Assembly: GCF_016900775.1 (NCBI RefSeq)
Contig: NZ_JACJKN010000011.1
Location: forward strand, 17,387 to 81,386
Direction of reading: 5' to 3'
Source: Olsenella uli
GTDB lineage: Bacteria; Actinomycetota; Coriobacteriia; Coriobacteriales; Atopobiaceae
Length of the DNA stretch: 64,000 nt
Below are positions 43,751 through 52,138 of the stretch, piece by piece (within the stretch, counting starts at the first letter, position 1; every line of letters begins with the position of its first letter). Made by a program: the position numbers and the translations under genes. The notes under the pieces were generated by a model. It was not told the origin of the DNA and searched no databases. It saw only the letters and a list, made by a program, of their open reading frames with translations.

Positions 43751-44126
43751 TGGTGAGGTGGATCGCGAAGCCGGCGATCTCCTCCTTGAAGTAGATGAGG
43801 TAGGTGCGGCCCGAGCCGTCGGGGCAGAGCGCGCGCGAGGCCTCGTTGAACTCGACGCCGCGCGCCTCGTACCAGGCCTGGGCCGCGTCGATGTCGTCGA
43901 CGTGCAGGCCGATGTGGCCCCGCGCGCCGCGGCCGCCGTTGTTCATGACCTCGACGAGGGTCCCGGCGAACGAGGACACGGGGAAGGGCTCCGCGCCGCG
44001 CTCGATGCCGAGCAGGGCGCAGAGGGCGTCCGCCGTCGCGGCGGCCTCGTCGGGCGAGGTGGTGTTGATGCCGACGTGCGCGAGCCTGAGGCCGAAGAGC
44101 TCGACGGGGTTCTCGGATGCGGGCAT
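43743..44126 (-). CDS. VOC-family (glyoxalase-like) protein
   Basis: The 127 aa single-domain protein has the beta-alpha-beta pattern of vicinal-oxygen-chelate proteins: RLAHVGINTTSP and GHIGLHVDDIDAA, with His and Glu residues in ligand positions. Activity could be a lyase, epimerase or resistance function; none is assignable. TATAAT at 44162-44157 is a probable -10. Its stop lies in a palindrome. Confidence 0.8.
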   Translation of the reverse strand: MPASENPVELFGLRLAHVGINTTSPDEAAATADALCALLGIERGAEPFPVSSFAGTLVEVMNNGGRGARGHIGLHVDDIDAAQAWYEARGVEFNEASRALCPDGSGRTYLIYFKEEIAGFAIHLTIA

Positions 44127-44190
44127 GGGTGCTCCTTTCGCGATGCAAACCCACCCATTATAGGACAGGGGGACCGCATGGGGGCAACCC

Positions 44191-44212
44191 GGCCTCGCCG
44201 GCCGGCGAGGCC
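44191..44212. terminator. Perfect palindrome after the GH3 gene
   Basis: GGCCTCGCCGG followed by its exact complement makes an 11-bp stem with no loop, just past the GH3 stop. There is no T-tract, so termination is uncertain. Confidence 0.5.
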
Positions 44213-44213
44213 G

Positions 44214-45452
44214 CTAGCCGAGGAGCTCGAGCTTGGCGCGCACGATGCGCGTCACGGACTCGTCGATGCGCGCCTCGGTGAGCTCCCCGGACGCCACGGC
44301 GTCGAGGATGCCCTGGTAGGCGGCGTCGAGGTCGGCGGGCATGAGAATCATGTCGACGCCCGCGAGCAGGGCCTGCACGCCGATGCGCTCGGAGCCGACC
44401 TCCTCGACGACCGCGCCCATGCTGAGCGAGTCGGTGATGACGATGCCGTCGTAGCCGAGCTCCTCGCGCAGAATCTGCTGCACGACCCGCGGGTTGAGCG
44501 AGGCGGGGACGTAGTCGCCGGTGACGTTGGGCAGGGTGATGTGCCCGACCATCACGAACGGCACGCCCGCGTCCATGGCGGCCTCGAAGGGGACGAGCTC
44601 GCTCGCGCGGAGCTCCTCGGCGGTCGTGTTGGCCATGATGGTGCCGTCGTGCGAGTCGCCCACGGCCCCGCCGATCCCCGGGAAGTGCTTGGCGGCGCAG
44701 AGGATCCCCGTGGAGAGGAAGCCCTCGACCTGGGCCCTCACGCGCGGCGCGACGACCTCGGCGCTCGAGCCGAAGGAGCGCCGCACGAGCGTCGAGCCCT
44801 CGACGTCCGCGATGTCCGCGTCGGGGGCGAAGTCCACGTTGAAGCCGAGGTCGGTGAGGTAGGAGCCGATGGTCACGGCAAGCTCGCGCGCCTCCTCGTC
44901 GGAGGCGACGTCGGCCATGTCGCCCACCCGCGTCACGCCAAACGCGGGGTTGGAGCCCACGCGCAGGACCGTGCCGCCCTCCTCGTCGACGGCGAGGAAG
45001 CACGGCAGGCCCGTGAGCTCCTCGTAGTAGGCCTGCGTGTTGGCGAGCATCGCGCGGGTCTGCTCGGGGTCGACGAGGTTCTGGGCGAAGTAGCAGATGC
45101 CGCCGACCGGGCGCTCCTCGAGGGCGGCGCGCGTGGCCTCGCCCGCGGCGACCTGCGTCCCGACGTGCGTGAGGTCCTCGGGGCGCACCACGAAGAGCTG
45201 CGCGACCTTCTCCTCGAGCGTCATCCCCGACACGGCCTGCTCGACGCGCTCCTCGGGGGTCTGGGCGGGCCCCTCCCCGGCGTCGGGCGCTGGCCGGTCG
45301 CTCACCTCGCCGACCGGCGCCTCGGGGTCCGGGGACGCGGGCGCGCTCCCCTGCGTGAGCGCGGGCCAGGCGGCCCACGCGGCGAGCGCGACGACGGCCA
45401 GGACGGCCAGCGTGACGAGCGCGGGGGCGACGGGCGATGTTCTTCTGCTCAT
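44214..45452 (-). CDS. Glycoside hydrolase family 3, beta-N-acetylhexosaminidase-like (secreted or lipid-anchored side)
   Basis: The 412 aa product has an N-terminal membrane helix (about 8-30), an acidic Pro-rich linker and a GH3 domain. KHFPGIG with GDSHDG supplies the Asp-His general acid pair of NagZ-type enzymes, and ITDSLSMGAV the nucleophile Asp. Here the enzyme faces outward, so it probably trims extracellular glycans or wall fragments. ATG 45452 follows GAGAGGA. Confidence 0.88.
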   Translation of the reverse strand: MSRRTSPVAPALVTLAVLAVVALAAWAAWPALTQGSAPASPDPEAPVGEVSDRPAPDAGEGPAQTPEERVEQAVSGMTLEEKVAQLFVVRPEDLTHVGTQVAAGEATRAALEERPVGGICYFAQNLVDPEQTRAMLANTQAYYEELTGLPCFLAVDEEGGTVLRVGSNPAFGVTRVGDMADVASDEEARELAVTIGSYLTDLGFNVDFAPDADIADVEGSTLVRRSFGSSAEVVAPRVRAQVEGFLSTGILCAAKHFPGIGGAVGDSHDGTIMANTTAEELRASELVPFEAAMDAGVPFVMVGHITLPNVTGDYVPASLNPRVVQQILREELGYDGIVITDSLSMGAVVEEVGSERIGVQALLAGVDMILMPADLDAAYQGILDAVASGELTEARIDESVTRIVRAKLELLG

Positions 45453-45516
45453 GGCATCCTCTCGTAGGGAAGCCTCAGGATAGCGCAACGCCGGGCCCCG
45501 GCGGCCCCGGGAGTAT

Positions 45517-45528
45517 TTGAGCATTCAA
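45517..45528. promoter_or_regulatory. Dyad in the divergent GH3/acyltransferase region
   Basis: TTGA-GCAT-TCAA lies between the divergent genes, in the middle of the 163-base region. TAGAAT at 45562-45567 may be the -10 of the acyltransferase gene and TATCCT at 45482-45477 that of GH3. An operator role is speculative. Confidence 0.35.
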
Positions 45529-45615
45529 CGTGAGGTGCGCGGCGCCCCGGGGCCCAGGCGATAGAATGGCGTTGACCACACGCCGCCAACCGAGAGCACG
45601 GAGGGGCTGCCCCAT

Positions 45616-47442
45616 ATGACTTCAGGCACCAGGAGGGTCGCCGCGCTCGACGGCCTGCGCGTCCTCGCCATAGCCGCCATCATCGCCTATCACGCGAACC
45701 CGTCCTGGCTTCCCGGGGGCTATCTCGGCGTGAGCGTCTTCTTCGTCCTCACGGGCTACCTCACGACCCTCTCCATCGAGCGCGAGATCGCGCGCGAGGG
45801 CTCCTTCGACTACCCGCGCTTCCTGCTGAGGCGCGCGGGGCGCCTGCTGCCCTCCATGCTTGTCGCCGTGGGCGCCGCGGGCGTGCTCTGCACGCTCTTC
45901 TCGCCGGCCCTCGCGGCCAAGGTCGCCTCAGACGCGGCTCCCGCGCTGCTCTTCTTCGAGAACATCTACTACATCGTGCGCGAGGTCCCCTACTTCGCGG
46001 CCGCCGGCCTGCCCTCGCCGCTCACCCACCTCTGGTTCGTGGGCGTCACCATGCAGTTCTACCTCGTGTGGCCGCTCGTGCTGCTGCTCCTCTCGCGCGT
46101 CGTGCGCCGCCGGCGGACCGCGTGCGTCGTCGTGGCCGCCCTCGCGCTCGCCTCCTTCGTCGAGATGGCCGCCCTCTACGACCCGCTCGCGGACACCGCG
46201 CGCGTCTACTACGGGCCCGACACGCGCGCGGGCGAGCTTCTCATGGGCGCCCTCGCGGCGCTTCTCACCCGCGGGCGGGGCTGGTCGCTGCGCCTCCCCG
46301 CGCGCGGGGAGGCGCCTGCCCGCGAGGTTCCCGGCTGGGCCTACGACCTTGCCGGGCTCGGCTGTATCGCGGCCGTGGCCGCCATGATGGTCACGCTGAA
46401 CGGCTACTCCGACGTCGTCTACCGCGGCGGCATCGCGCTCGTCTCGGTCCTCTCCGCCGTCCTCGTGGGGGTCCTCAGCCGGCCCGCGAGCCTGCTTGCC
46501 CGCTTGATCGGGCTGCGCCCCCTCGCCGCCGCCGGGGCGCGCGGCTTTGCCCTCTACCTCTGGCACTATCCGCTCCTGCTCGTCATGAACCCCGCCACGC
46601 GCACGACCGAGCTCCCGTGGTGGGGGTGGGCGCTCGAGCTCGCCGTCATCGTCCTGGCCGCGGAGGCGTCGTATCGCGTGCTCGAGAAGGGTGTGGGGGC
46701 GCCCGCTGCCCTCGGGCAGTCGCGCATGGCGCTCGGCGTGGAGATGGTCGCCCTCGTCGCGGTCCTGGCCGTCGCGCTCTTCCCCGCCCCGGCCGACCGG
46801 CCGGCGGTCCAGCCTGACCAGCGGCAGGAGGGGCAGTCCCAGGCGGTCGCCTTCGACCCCGAGACGGAGGGCTACGACGTCGCGGGGACCTATCTCGCGG
46901 GCACCGCCTTCGCGTCGGCCCTCGACACGATTAACCGGATGAGCTTCGACGTCGACGTGGAGACCGGCGCCACGGATGCGGGCGTGCTGCTCATCGGCGA
47001 CTCCGTCGCGCTCGGGACGGAGTCCGAGTTCGCGCGCGTCTTCCCCAACGGCTGGATGGATGCCGAGATCGGCCGGCAGCTCCCCGTGGGGCTCGACGCC
47101 TACAACCGCTGCGTCGCCGAGGGCCACGGGGCAGACGTGGTCGTATTCGCGCTCGGCAACAACGGCGTCGCGCGGGAGGACCAGGTCCGCGCGCTCATCG
47201 ACGCCGCGGGGCCCGAGCGGCGCGTCTACCTCGTGACCACCCGCGTGCCGCTGCCGCTCCAGGACATCAACAACCAGCTCTTCTGGGACATCGCCGCCCA
47301 GTACGACAACGTCGAGGTCATCGACTGGTACGGGGAGAGCGCCGGCCACGACGAGTACTTCTGGGACGACGGCACCCACCTCAGGCCCGAGGGCGCGACG
47401 GCCTACGTCATGATGCTGCGCCGCGCCGTCACGGGACGCTAG
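45616..47442 (+). CDS. Acyltransferase 3 / SGNH hydrolase fusion (OatA-like)
   Basis: The 608 aa product has about ten to eleven membrane helices (acyltransferase-3 fold, starting VAALDGLRVLAIAAIIAYH) and an extracytoplasmic C-terminal SGNH domain at about 455-605 with GDSVALG and the DGTHL block. This layout matches OatA/OafA enzymes that O-acetylate peptidoglycan or other wall glycans. It is divergent from the GH3 gene. The ribosome site GGAGGGG is 9-11 bases upstream. Confidence 0.88.
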   Translation: MTSGTRRVAALDGLRVLAIAAIIAYHANPSWLPGGYLGVSVFFVLTGYLTTLSIEREIAREGSFDYPRFLLRRAGRLLPSMLVAVGAAGVLCTLFSPALAAKVASDAAPALLFFENIYYIVREVPYFAAAGLPSPLTHLWFVGVTMQFYLVWPLVLLLLSRVVRRRRTACVVVAALALASFVEMAALYDPLADTARVYYGPDTRAGELLMGALAALLTRGRGWSLRLPARGEAPAREVPGWAYDLAGLGCIAAVAAMMVTLNGYSDVVYRGGIALVSVLSAVLVGVLSRPASLLARLIGLRPLAAAGARGFALYLWHYPLLLVMNPATRTTELPWWGWALELAVIVLAAEASYRVLEKGVGAPAALGQSRMALGVEMVALVAVLAVALFPAPADRPAVQPDQRQEGQSQAVAFDPETEGYDVAGTYLAGTAFASALDTINRMSFDVDVETGATDAGVLLIGDSVALGTESEFARVFPNGWMDAEIGRQLPVGLDAYNRCVAEGHGADVVVFALGNNGVAREDQVRALIDAAGPERRVYLVTTRVPLPLQDINNQLFWDIAAQYDNVEVIDWYGESAGHDEYFWDDGTHLRPEGATAYVMMLRRAVTGR

Positions 47443-47484
47443 GGCCGCCGCCCCCGGGCCTTGGCCCTAGCCTCAGCCTCAGAC

Positions 47485-47550
47485 CGAGTGACAGGTTTCG
47501 AACGTATGGGGCCGTTTTTTCGGCCTCGTCTGTTCGAAACCTGTCACTCG
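47485..47550. repeat. 19-bp inverted repeat after the acyltransferase gene
   Basis: CGAGTGACAGGTTTCGAAC (47485-47503) pairs exactly with 47532-47550. The loop contains GGGGCCGTTTTTTCGGCC, itself a small hairpin with a T-tract on the plus strand. It may serve as a terminator. Confidence 0.88.
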
Positions 47551-47645
47551 CTCTGGGGCTCGGGCCCGCGGGGACGGAATCGCCCACGGGACAGAACCAA
47601 CAAAAGGAGCCGCCAGGCATGAGACCCGACGGCTCCGAGCGTACG

Positions 47646-47721
47646 TGGTGGAGATAAGGGGGTTCGAACCCCTGACCTCGTGACTGCCAGTCACGCGCTC
47701 TCCCAACTGAGCTATATCCCC
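47646..47721 (-). tRNA. tRNA-Ala (anticodon GGC), copy 1
   Basis: Cloverleaf with acceptor GGGGATA/TATCTCC (one G-T pair), anticodon loop CTGGCAG, T-loop TTCGAAC and an encoded CCA. It is identical to the copy at 48896-48971. Confidence 0.95.
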
Positions 47722-47723
47722 GC

Positions 47724-47798
47724 TGGTGGGCGATGCTGGATTCGAACCAGCGACCCCTTCCGTGTGAAGGAAGTGCTCTACCCCTGAGCCAATCGCCC
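47724..47798 (-). tRNA. tRNA-Val (anticodon CAC)
   Basis: Acceptor GGGCGAT/ATCGCCC, anticodon stem CTTCC/GGAAG with loop TTCACAC (anticodon CAC), T-loop TTCGAAT, CCA encoded. It lies 2 bases upstream of tRNA-Ala in transcription order, so both are processed from one transcript. Confidence 0.95.
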
Positions 47799-47817
47799 GC
47801 GCTTTTGCGCAAGGGCT

Positions 47818-47823
47818 ATATTA
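47818..47823 (-). promoter_or_regulatory. -10 element for the tRNA-Val/tRNA-Ala unit
   Basis: TAATAT on the minus strand lies about 20 bases before tRNA-Val and shares TGGTAATAT-like context with the promoter of the second tRNA-Ala. No clear -35 was seen. Confidence 0.45.
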
Positions 47824-47907
47824 CCAAAAGTTCGCCCGCGGGGCACGAGAATTTTCACCAGGCTGGAAATTGTGTGTGCGACCGAAGGAGACCGCAGCTC
47901 AGAGCGG

Positions 47908-48597
47908 TCACGGACAGACGATCGACCCCGGCCCCGCAAAGCCGTACCGCTCCATCTGCGCTATGACGAGGTCCCTTCGCGCCAGCGCGAGCGCGGGGTC
48001 TGCCGAGAGCGCGTTCGGCGCGTTGGGGAGCCCCGCCATGAGGGCGCACTCGCAGGGCGTCATGGCGCCGGGCTCCTTTCCCAGATACCCCCGGGCGGCG
48101 GGGCCGATCCCCGTCCGGCCGTCGCCGAAGTAGGAGGTGTTCACGTAGAGCTCGAGGATCTCCCCCTTGCTGTAGCGCGCCTCGAGGTCGAGGGCCATGA
48201 GGGCCTCGGCCACCTTGCGCGAGAAGTCCTTCTCCTGCGAGAAGAAGAGGTTCTTGGCCAGCTGCTGGGTGATCGTGGAGCCGCCTTGCTCGAGCGAGAG
48301 CGTGGTGAGGTCGTGCCAGGCCGCGCGGCAGAGCGCGATGACGTCGATGCCGGGGTGGTCGTAGAACCGATGGTCCTCCACGGCCACGACGGCCCTGAGG
48401 TAGGTCTCGGGGAGCTCGTCGGCGCGCACGTAGCCCGCAGACGCGCGCGCCTCGCCGACCGCCTGCTCGACGGGGCGCTCCTCGAGCGCCGCGCGATACA
48501 TCCCGTAGCCCCTGACGCACACGACGGCGGCCGCGACGAGCGCAATGGCGAGAAGGACCGCCAGCAGGCGGCGGAGCAGCCTCAGAAGCGCCCTCAT
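47908..48597 (-). CDS. mtgA: Monofunctional peptidoglycan glycosyltransferase (GT51)
   Basis: The 229 aa product has one N-terminal membrane helix (about 10-30) and a GT51 domain with VEDHRFYDHPGID (catalytic Glu), GGSTITQQLAKNLF and RKVAEALMALDLE. It has no transpeptidase domain, so it only polymerises lipid II into glycan strands. ATG 48597 follows GGAGGGG. It stands alone between tRNA units. Confidence 0.92.
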   Translation of the reverse strand: MRALLRLLRRLLAVLLAIALVAAAVVCVRGYGMYRAALEERPVEQAVGEARASAGYVRADELPETYLRAVVAVEDHRFYDHPGIDVIALCRAAWHDLTTLSLEQGGSTITQQLAKNLFFSQEKDFSRKVAEALMALDLEARYSKGEILELYVNTSYFGDGRTGIGPAARGYLGKEPGAMTPCECALMAGLPNAPNALSADPALALARRDLVIAQMERYGFAGPGSIVCP

Positions 48598-48727
48598 AGC
48601 CCCTCCTTCCCTCTTCTCCACTCCATTGTGCCCCAGGCGGGCGCGGGGTGCCATCCCGAAGGCCTCGGGTTGGGTGACGTTTTCACAAGGTTATGGGGCG
48701 GGGCTGGCGAACGCTCGCCGCGCGGAC

Positions 48728-48760
48728 GAAAAAACGAGCCAGGATGCCAGAAGCATCCCG
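48728..48760 (-). terminator. Terminator of the tRNA-Ala/tRNA-Met unit
   Basis: On the minus strand GGATGC and GCATCC form a short stem, followed by GGCTCG and a run of six T. Confidence 0.6.
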
Positions 48761-48774
48761 ACCCGCGTCTTCTC

Positions 48775-48850
48775 TGGTGGGCCCAGCAGGATTCGAACCT
48801 GCAACCCAGGGATTATGAGTCCCCTGCGCTAACCGTTGCGCCATGAGCCC
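48775..48850 (-). tRNA. tRNA with CAT anticodon (Met elongator or Ile2)
   Basis: Acceptor GGGCTCA/TGGGCCC, anticodon stem GGGGA/TCCCT with loop CTCATAA, T-loop TTCGAAT, CCA encoded. CAT anticodons serve elongator Met or, when lysidine-modified, Ile; sequence alone does not settle it here. Confidence 0.9.
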
Positions 48851-48895
48851 GTAGTATGAAAAAGGCGACGACCGAAGCCGCCGCCGAAGGTACCA

Positions 48896-48971
48896 TGGTG
48901 GAGATAAGGGGGTTCGAACCCCTGACCTCGTGACTGCCAGTCACGCGCTCTCCCAACTGAGCTATATCCCC
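48896..48971 (-). tRNA. tRNA-Ala (anticodon GGC), copy 2
   Basis: Identical over all 76 bases to the gene at 47646-47721. It is followed on the minus strand by the CAT tRNA 45 bases later. Confidence 0.95.
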
Positions 48972-48990
48972 GTGCGTTGGTGCGTAGAGA

Positions 48991-49018
48991 ATATTACCAG
49001 AGTGAGCGACGGGGTCAA
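48991..49018 (-). promoter_or_regulatory. Promoter of tRNA-Ala copy 2
   Basis: TTGACC (49018-49013), a 16-base spacer and TAATAT (48996-48991) precede the tRNA 5' end by about 20 bases. Confidence 0.75.
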
Positions 49019-49089
49019 CCCATTTTTTTGGATTTGTGTCGCGCCGGCGCCGGATGCGTCCGGGCGGCGCCGGGCGAGAGGGGCCGGGG

Positions 49090-50115
49090 CTACCCCCAGA
49101 GCATGTCGCGCGTGACGTCGGCCACGGTGGCCGCGCCGCACATCTCCATGGCGTCGGCGAGCCCGGAGCGAAGCTCGCCCAGGTAGGCGCGCACGCCCTC
49201 GGCTCCCCCGCCGAACGTGGCCACGACGAAGGGGCGGCACACGAGGCAGGCCCGCGCGCCCAGGGCGAGCGCGCGGAAGACGTCCAGGCCGCTTCGCACC
49301 CCGCCGTCCACGAGCACCTCGACGCGCTCACCCACGGCGTCCACGATCGCCGGCAGGACCTCCGCGGTGGCCGGCGTGCCGTCCAGCACGCGCCCGCCGT
49401 GGTTGGAGACCACGATCGCGTCGACGCCCGCCTCGGCGGCCCGCGCGGCCGCCGACGGCGTCATGACGCCCTTCAGCGCGAAGGGCACCCCCGCCTCGTG
49501 GCAGCGCGCCGCGACCTCGCCCACCTGGGCGGCCGACTTGGCGCCGGCGGGCGGCTCCTGGCCGCGCAGGAAGGGAAGGCCGGCGGCGTCGATGTCCATG
49601 GCCACCGCCGCCGGGCGCGCGGCGAGGGCCTCGTCGAGCTTCTCGCCGAGCGTGACCTCGTCCCAGGGCTTGACCGTGGGGACGCCGCGGCCGCCCAGCT
49701 CGGCGATGAGGCCGCAGGCCTCGGTCATGATGGAGGCGTCCAGGCCGTCGCCGGTCCACGCGAGCGTGCCCTCCCCCGCCGCCGCCTCGAGCGCGCAGCG
49801 GTTGTACGAGACGGTGTCGTAGCGCTCCCCGTAGTGGCGTTGGACGTCGCCCACCGGCCCCACCATGACGGGCAGGGAGAGCCGCTGGCCGAGCACCGTC
49901 GTGCCCGTGTCGGCCGCCCAGGTGTCGTGCAGGGTGTCCATGCTCACGCGCAGGCCCTGCCAGGCCTGCCAGTTGCGGTGCGCCACGCGCCCGACGCCCT
50001 TGTCGCCCGGCCCGGGGATGACGCCCGCGCACGCGCGGCCGTCGCAGACGGGGCACGCCCTGCAGAAGGGGCCGATGCCGCCGCGCGCCGCGGCGGCAAG
50101 CTCGGAGTAGGTCAT
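49090..50115 (-). CDS. FMN-dependent alpha-hydroxy-acid oxidizing protein with Cys-rich N-terminus
   Basis: The 341 aa TIM-barrel product has the FMN family motif SNHGGRVLDG and VLVDGGVRSGLDVFRALALGA. The N-terminus carries CRACPVCDGRAC (18-27), four cysteines absent from classical lactate oxidase and suggestive of a metal or Fe-S site; I know this form from anaerobes. Oxidant and substrate are unknown. It lies downstream of proS, separated by a palindrome. Confidence 0.83.
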   Translation of the reverse strand: MTYSELAAAARGGIGPFCRACPVCDGRACAGVIPGPGDKGVGRVAHRNWQAWQGLRVSMDTLHDTWAADTGTTVLGQRLSLPVMVGPVGDVQRHYGERYDTVSYNRCALEAAAGEGTLAWTGDGLDASIMTEACGLIAELGGRGVPTVKPWDEVTLGEKLDEALAARPAAVAMDIDAAGLPFLRGQEPPAGAKSAAQVGEVAARCHEAGVPFALKGVMTPSAAARAAEAGVDAIVVSNHGGRVLDGTPATAEVLPAIVDAVGERVEVLVDGGVRSGLDVFRALALGARACLVCRPFVVATFGGGAEGVRAYLGELRSGLADAMEMCGAATVADVTRDMLWG

Positions 50116-50132
50116 GGGGGCTCCTCTCGATT

Positions 50133-50163
50133 GCGTGCAAAGGCGACTGGCGCCTTTGCACGC
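50133..50163. repeat. Palindrome between proS and the hydroxy-acid oxidase gene
   Basis: GCGTGCAAAGGCG (50133-50145) pairs exactly with 50151-50163; the loop is ACTGG. Loop and purine arm recall the GGGGACAGG palindromes elsewhere in the window. Confidence 0.9.
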
Positions 50164-50172
50164 CTCTGCACG

Positions 50173-51888
50173 CTAGGCGCGGGCGGGAAGGACGCGCTCG
50201 GAAAGCCAGGGGACGAGCTCGTCCATGGGCACGTCGAGGCGCTCGCCGGTCTCGCGGACCTTGACCTCGGCCACGCCGTTGGCGACGCCGCGCTTGCCCA
50301 GGATCACCTGGTACGGGATGCCGATGAGGTCGGCGTCGGCAAACTTCACGCCGGGGCGCTCCTTGCGGTCGTCGAGCAGGACCTCGAGGTCGGCGGCGGC
50401 AAGCTCGTCCACGACGCGCTCGGCGACCGGGGTCACCACGTCGTCGTTCACCGCGAGCGGCACGACCTCGACCTCGTAGGGCGCCACGCAGACGGGCCAC
50501 GAGATGCCGTGCTCGTCGTTGTGCTGCTCCACGACGGCGGCCAGCGTGCGGGAGACGCCGATGCCGTAGCAGCCCATGAGGAACGGGCGCTCGACGCCGT
50601 CCTCGTCCGCGAAGGTGGCGCCCATGGCCTCGGAGTACTTGGTGCCGAGCTGGAAGACCTGGGAGATCTCGATGCCGCGGGCGCTCCTGAGGGCGGCGCC
50701 GCAGTGCGGGCAGGGGTCGTCCTCCCTCACGCTCACGAGGTCGGCCCACTCGTCGACCGCAAAGTCGCGGCCCGGGCAGGCGCCCGTGAAGTGATAGTCG
50801 ACCTCGTTGGCGCCGCAGGCCCAGGACGTGCTCTCGCGCAGGGACTCGTCGCAGACCAGGCGGACGCCCTCGGGCAGGCCCACGGGCCCGATGAAGCCCT
50901 TGTGCAGGCCGCACGTCTCGAGCTCCTCGTCCGTCATGAGGTGGTAGGCGCCGAAGAGCCTCGCCGCCTTGATCTCGTTGAGCTCGTGGTCGCCGGGGAC
51001 GATCGCCACGACGTTCGTGCCGTCCTCGGCGACGAGCGCGAGCGACTTGCGCGTGCCGTTCTCCGGGAAGCCGAAGAACTCCGCCACGGCCTCGATGGTG
51101 CCGAGGCCCGGCGTGTGGACCTTCTCGAGCGTGCCGTCTCCGGGGCCCTCGGTCACGGGCACCTTCGTGGTGGCGGCCTCAACGTCGGCGGCAAAGCCGC
51201 AGTCGCAGTAGACGAGCTCGGCCTCGCCGGAGTCGGCGAGCGCCATGAACTCCACGGAGGTGTCGCCGCCGATCTGGCCGGAGTCGGCCACGACGGGGAG
51301 GGCATAGATGCCGCAGCGCTCGGCGATGCGCGCGTAGGCGGCCTTCTCCTGCTCGTAGCACTCCTGCAGCGACTCCTGGGTGGCGGAGAAGCTGTAGGCG
51401 TCCTTCATGATGAACTCGCGGCCGCGCATGAGGCCGAAGCGCGGGCGCATCTCGTCGCGGAACTTGTCCTGGATCTGGTAGAGCGTGCAGGGCAGCTGCT
51501 TGTAGGAGCGCAGCTCGTTCTTCACGAGGTCGGTGAAGGTCTCCTCGTGTGTGGGGCCAAGCGCGAACTCGCGGCCGTGGCGGTCGGCGATGCGCATGAG
51601 CTCGGGGCCGTAGGCGTCCCAGCGGCCCGACTCGTGCCAGAGCTCGGCGGGCGTGAGGATGGGGACCATCATCTCCTGGGCGCCGATGCCCTCCATCTCG
51701 TCGCGGATGACGGCTTCGATCTTGCGGATCGAGCGCCAGGCGAGCGGCAGGTAGCTGTAGAGGCCGGCGGCGGTCTTGCGGATCATGCCCGCGCGCAGGA
51801 GCAGGCGGTGGCTCGCGAGCTCGGCCTCGGCCGGGTCCTCCTTGAGCGTGGGGGCGTAGAGCTGGGACATCTTCTGGTAGCGCTTCAC
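50173..51888 (-). CDS. proS: Prolyl-tRNA synthetase
   Basis: The 571 aa product is a bacterial-type ProRS with class II motifs (TAAGLYSYLPLAWR, FRDEMRPRFGLMRGREFIMKDAYSF, GIGVSR), an editing domain inserted between motifs 2 and 3 (about 225-405) and a C-terminal anticodon domain. GTG 51888 is used because AAGGGAA precedes it; an internal ATG at 51870 has no ribosome site. It is the last classical member of the rpsB-ispG region. Confidence 0.96.
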   Translation of the reverse strand: MKRYQKMSQLYAPTLKEDPAEAELASHRLLLRAGMIRKTAAGLYSYLPLAWRSIRKIEAVIRDEMEGIGAQEMMVPILTPAELWHESGRWDAYGPELMRIADRHGREFALGPTHEETFTDLVKNELRSYKQLPCTLYQIQDKFRDEMRPRFGLMRGREFIMKDAYSFSATQESLQECYEQEKAAYARIAERCGIYALPVVADSGQIGGDTSVEFMALADSGEAELVYCDCGFAADVEAATTKVPVTEGPGDGTLEKVHTPGLGTIEAVAEFFGFPENGTRKSLALVAEDGTNVVAIVPGDHELNEIKAARLFGAYHLMTDEELETCGLHKGFIGPVGLPEGVRLVCDESLRESTSWACGANEVDYHFTGACPGRDFAVDEWADLVSVREDDPCPHCGAALRSARGIEISQVFQLGTKYSEAMGATFADEDGVERPFLMGCYGIGVSRTLAAVVEQHNDEHGISWPVCVAPYEVEVVPLAVNDDVVTPVAERVVDELAAADLEVLLDDRKERPGVKFADADLIGIPYQVILGKRGVANGVAEVKVRETGERLDVPMDELVPWLSERVLPARA

Positions 51889-52030
51889 GTGCGTTCCCTT
51901 CTGTGGGTCGTTGCAACGCCCCTGATTCTACGCCATGCGGGCGAGAAGAACGGGCGAGGTCGCAAGCCAACCTCCGCCGGGGAGGCGGCCGTGACGTCAC
52001 ACCATCGACAGCATCTGCAACGTAATCACA

Positions 52031-52131
52031 GGCCTCGCGCCGGCCGCATATGTCCCGCCGCGAGTTCTTGCCGAGCGTTTTTTCTCGGCAAGCTGTCTGA
52101 GCGCCGGGACATATGCGGCCGGCGCGAGGCC
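52031..52131. repeat. Nested inverted repeat between ispG and proS
   Basis: Perfect 27-bp arms (52031-52057 with 52105-52131) enclose a second 9-bp stem, CTTGCCGAG (52067-52075) with 52084-52092, whose loop is T-rich. The outer arm contains the self-complementary GCATATG region. The right arm ends 8 bases before the ispG stop. Confidence 0.93.
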
Positions 52132-52138
52132 GGGCGGT

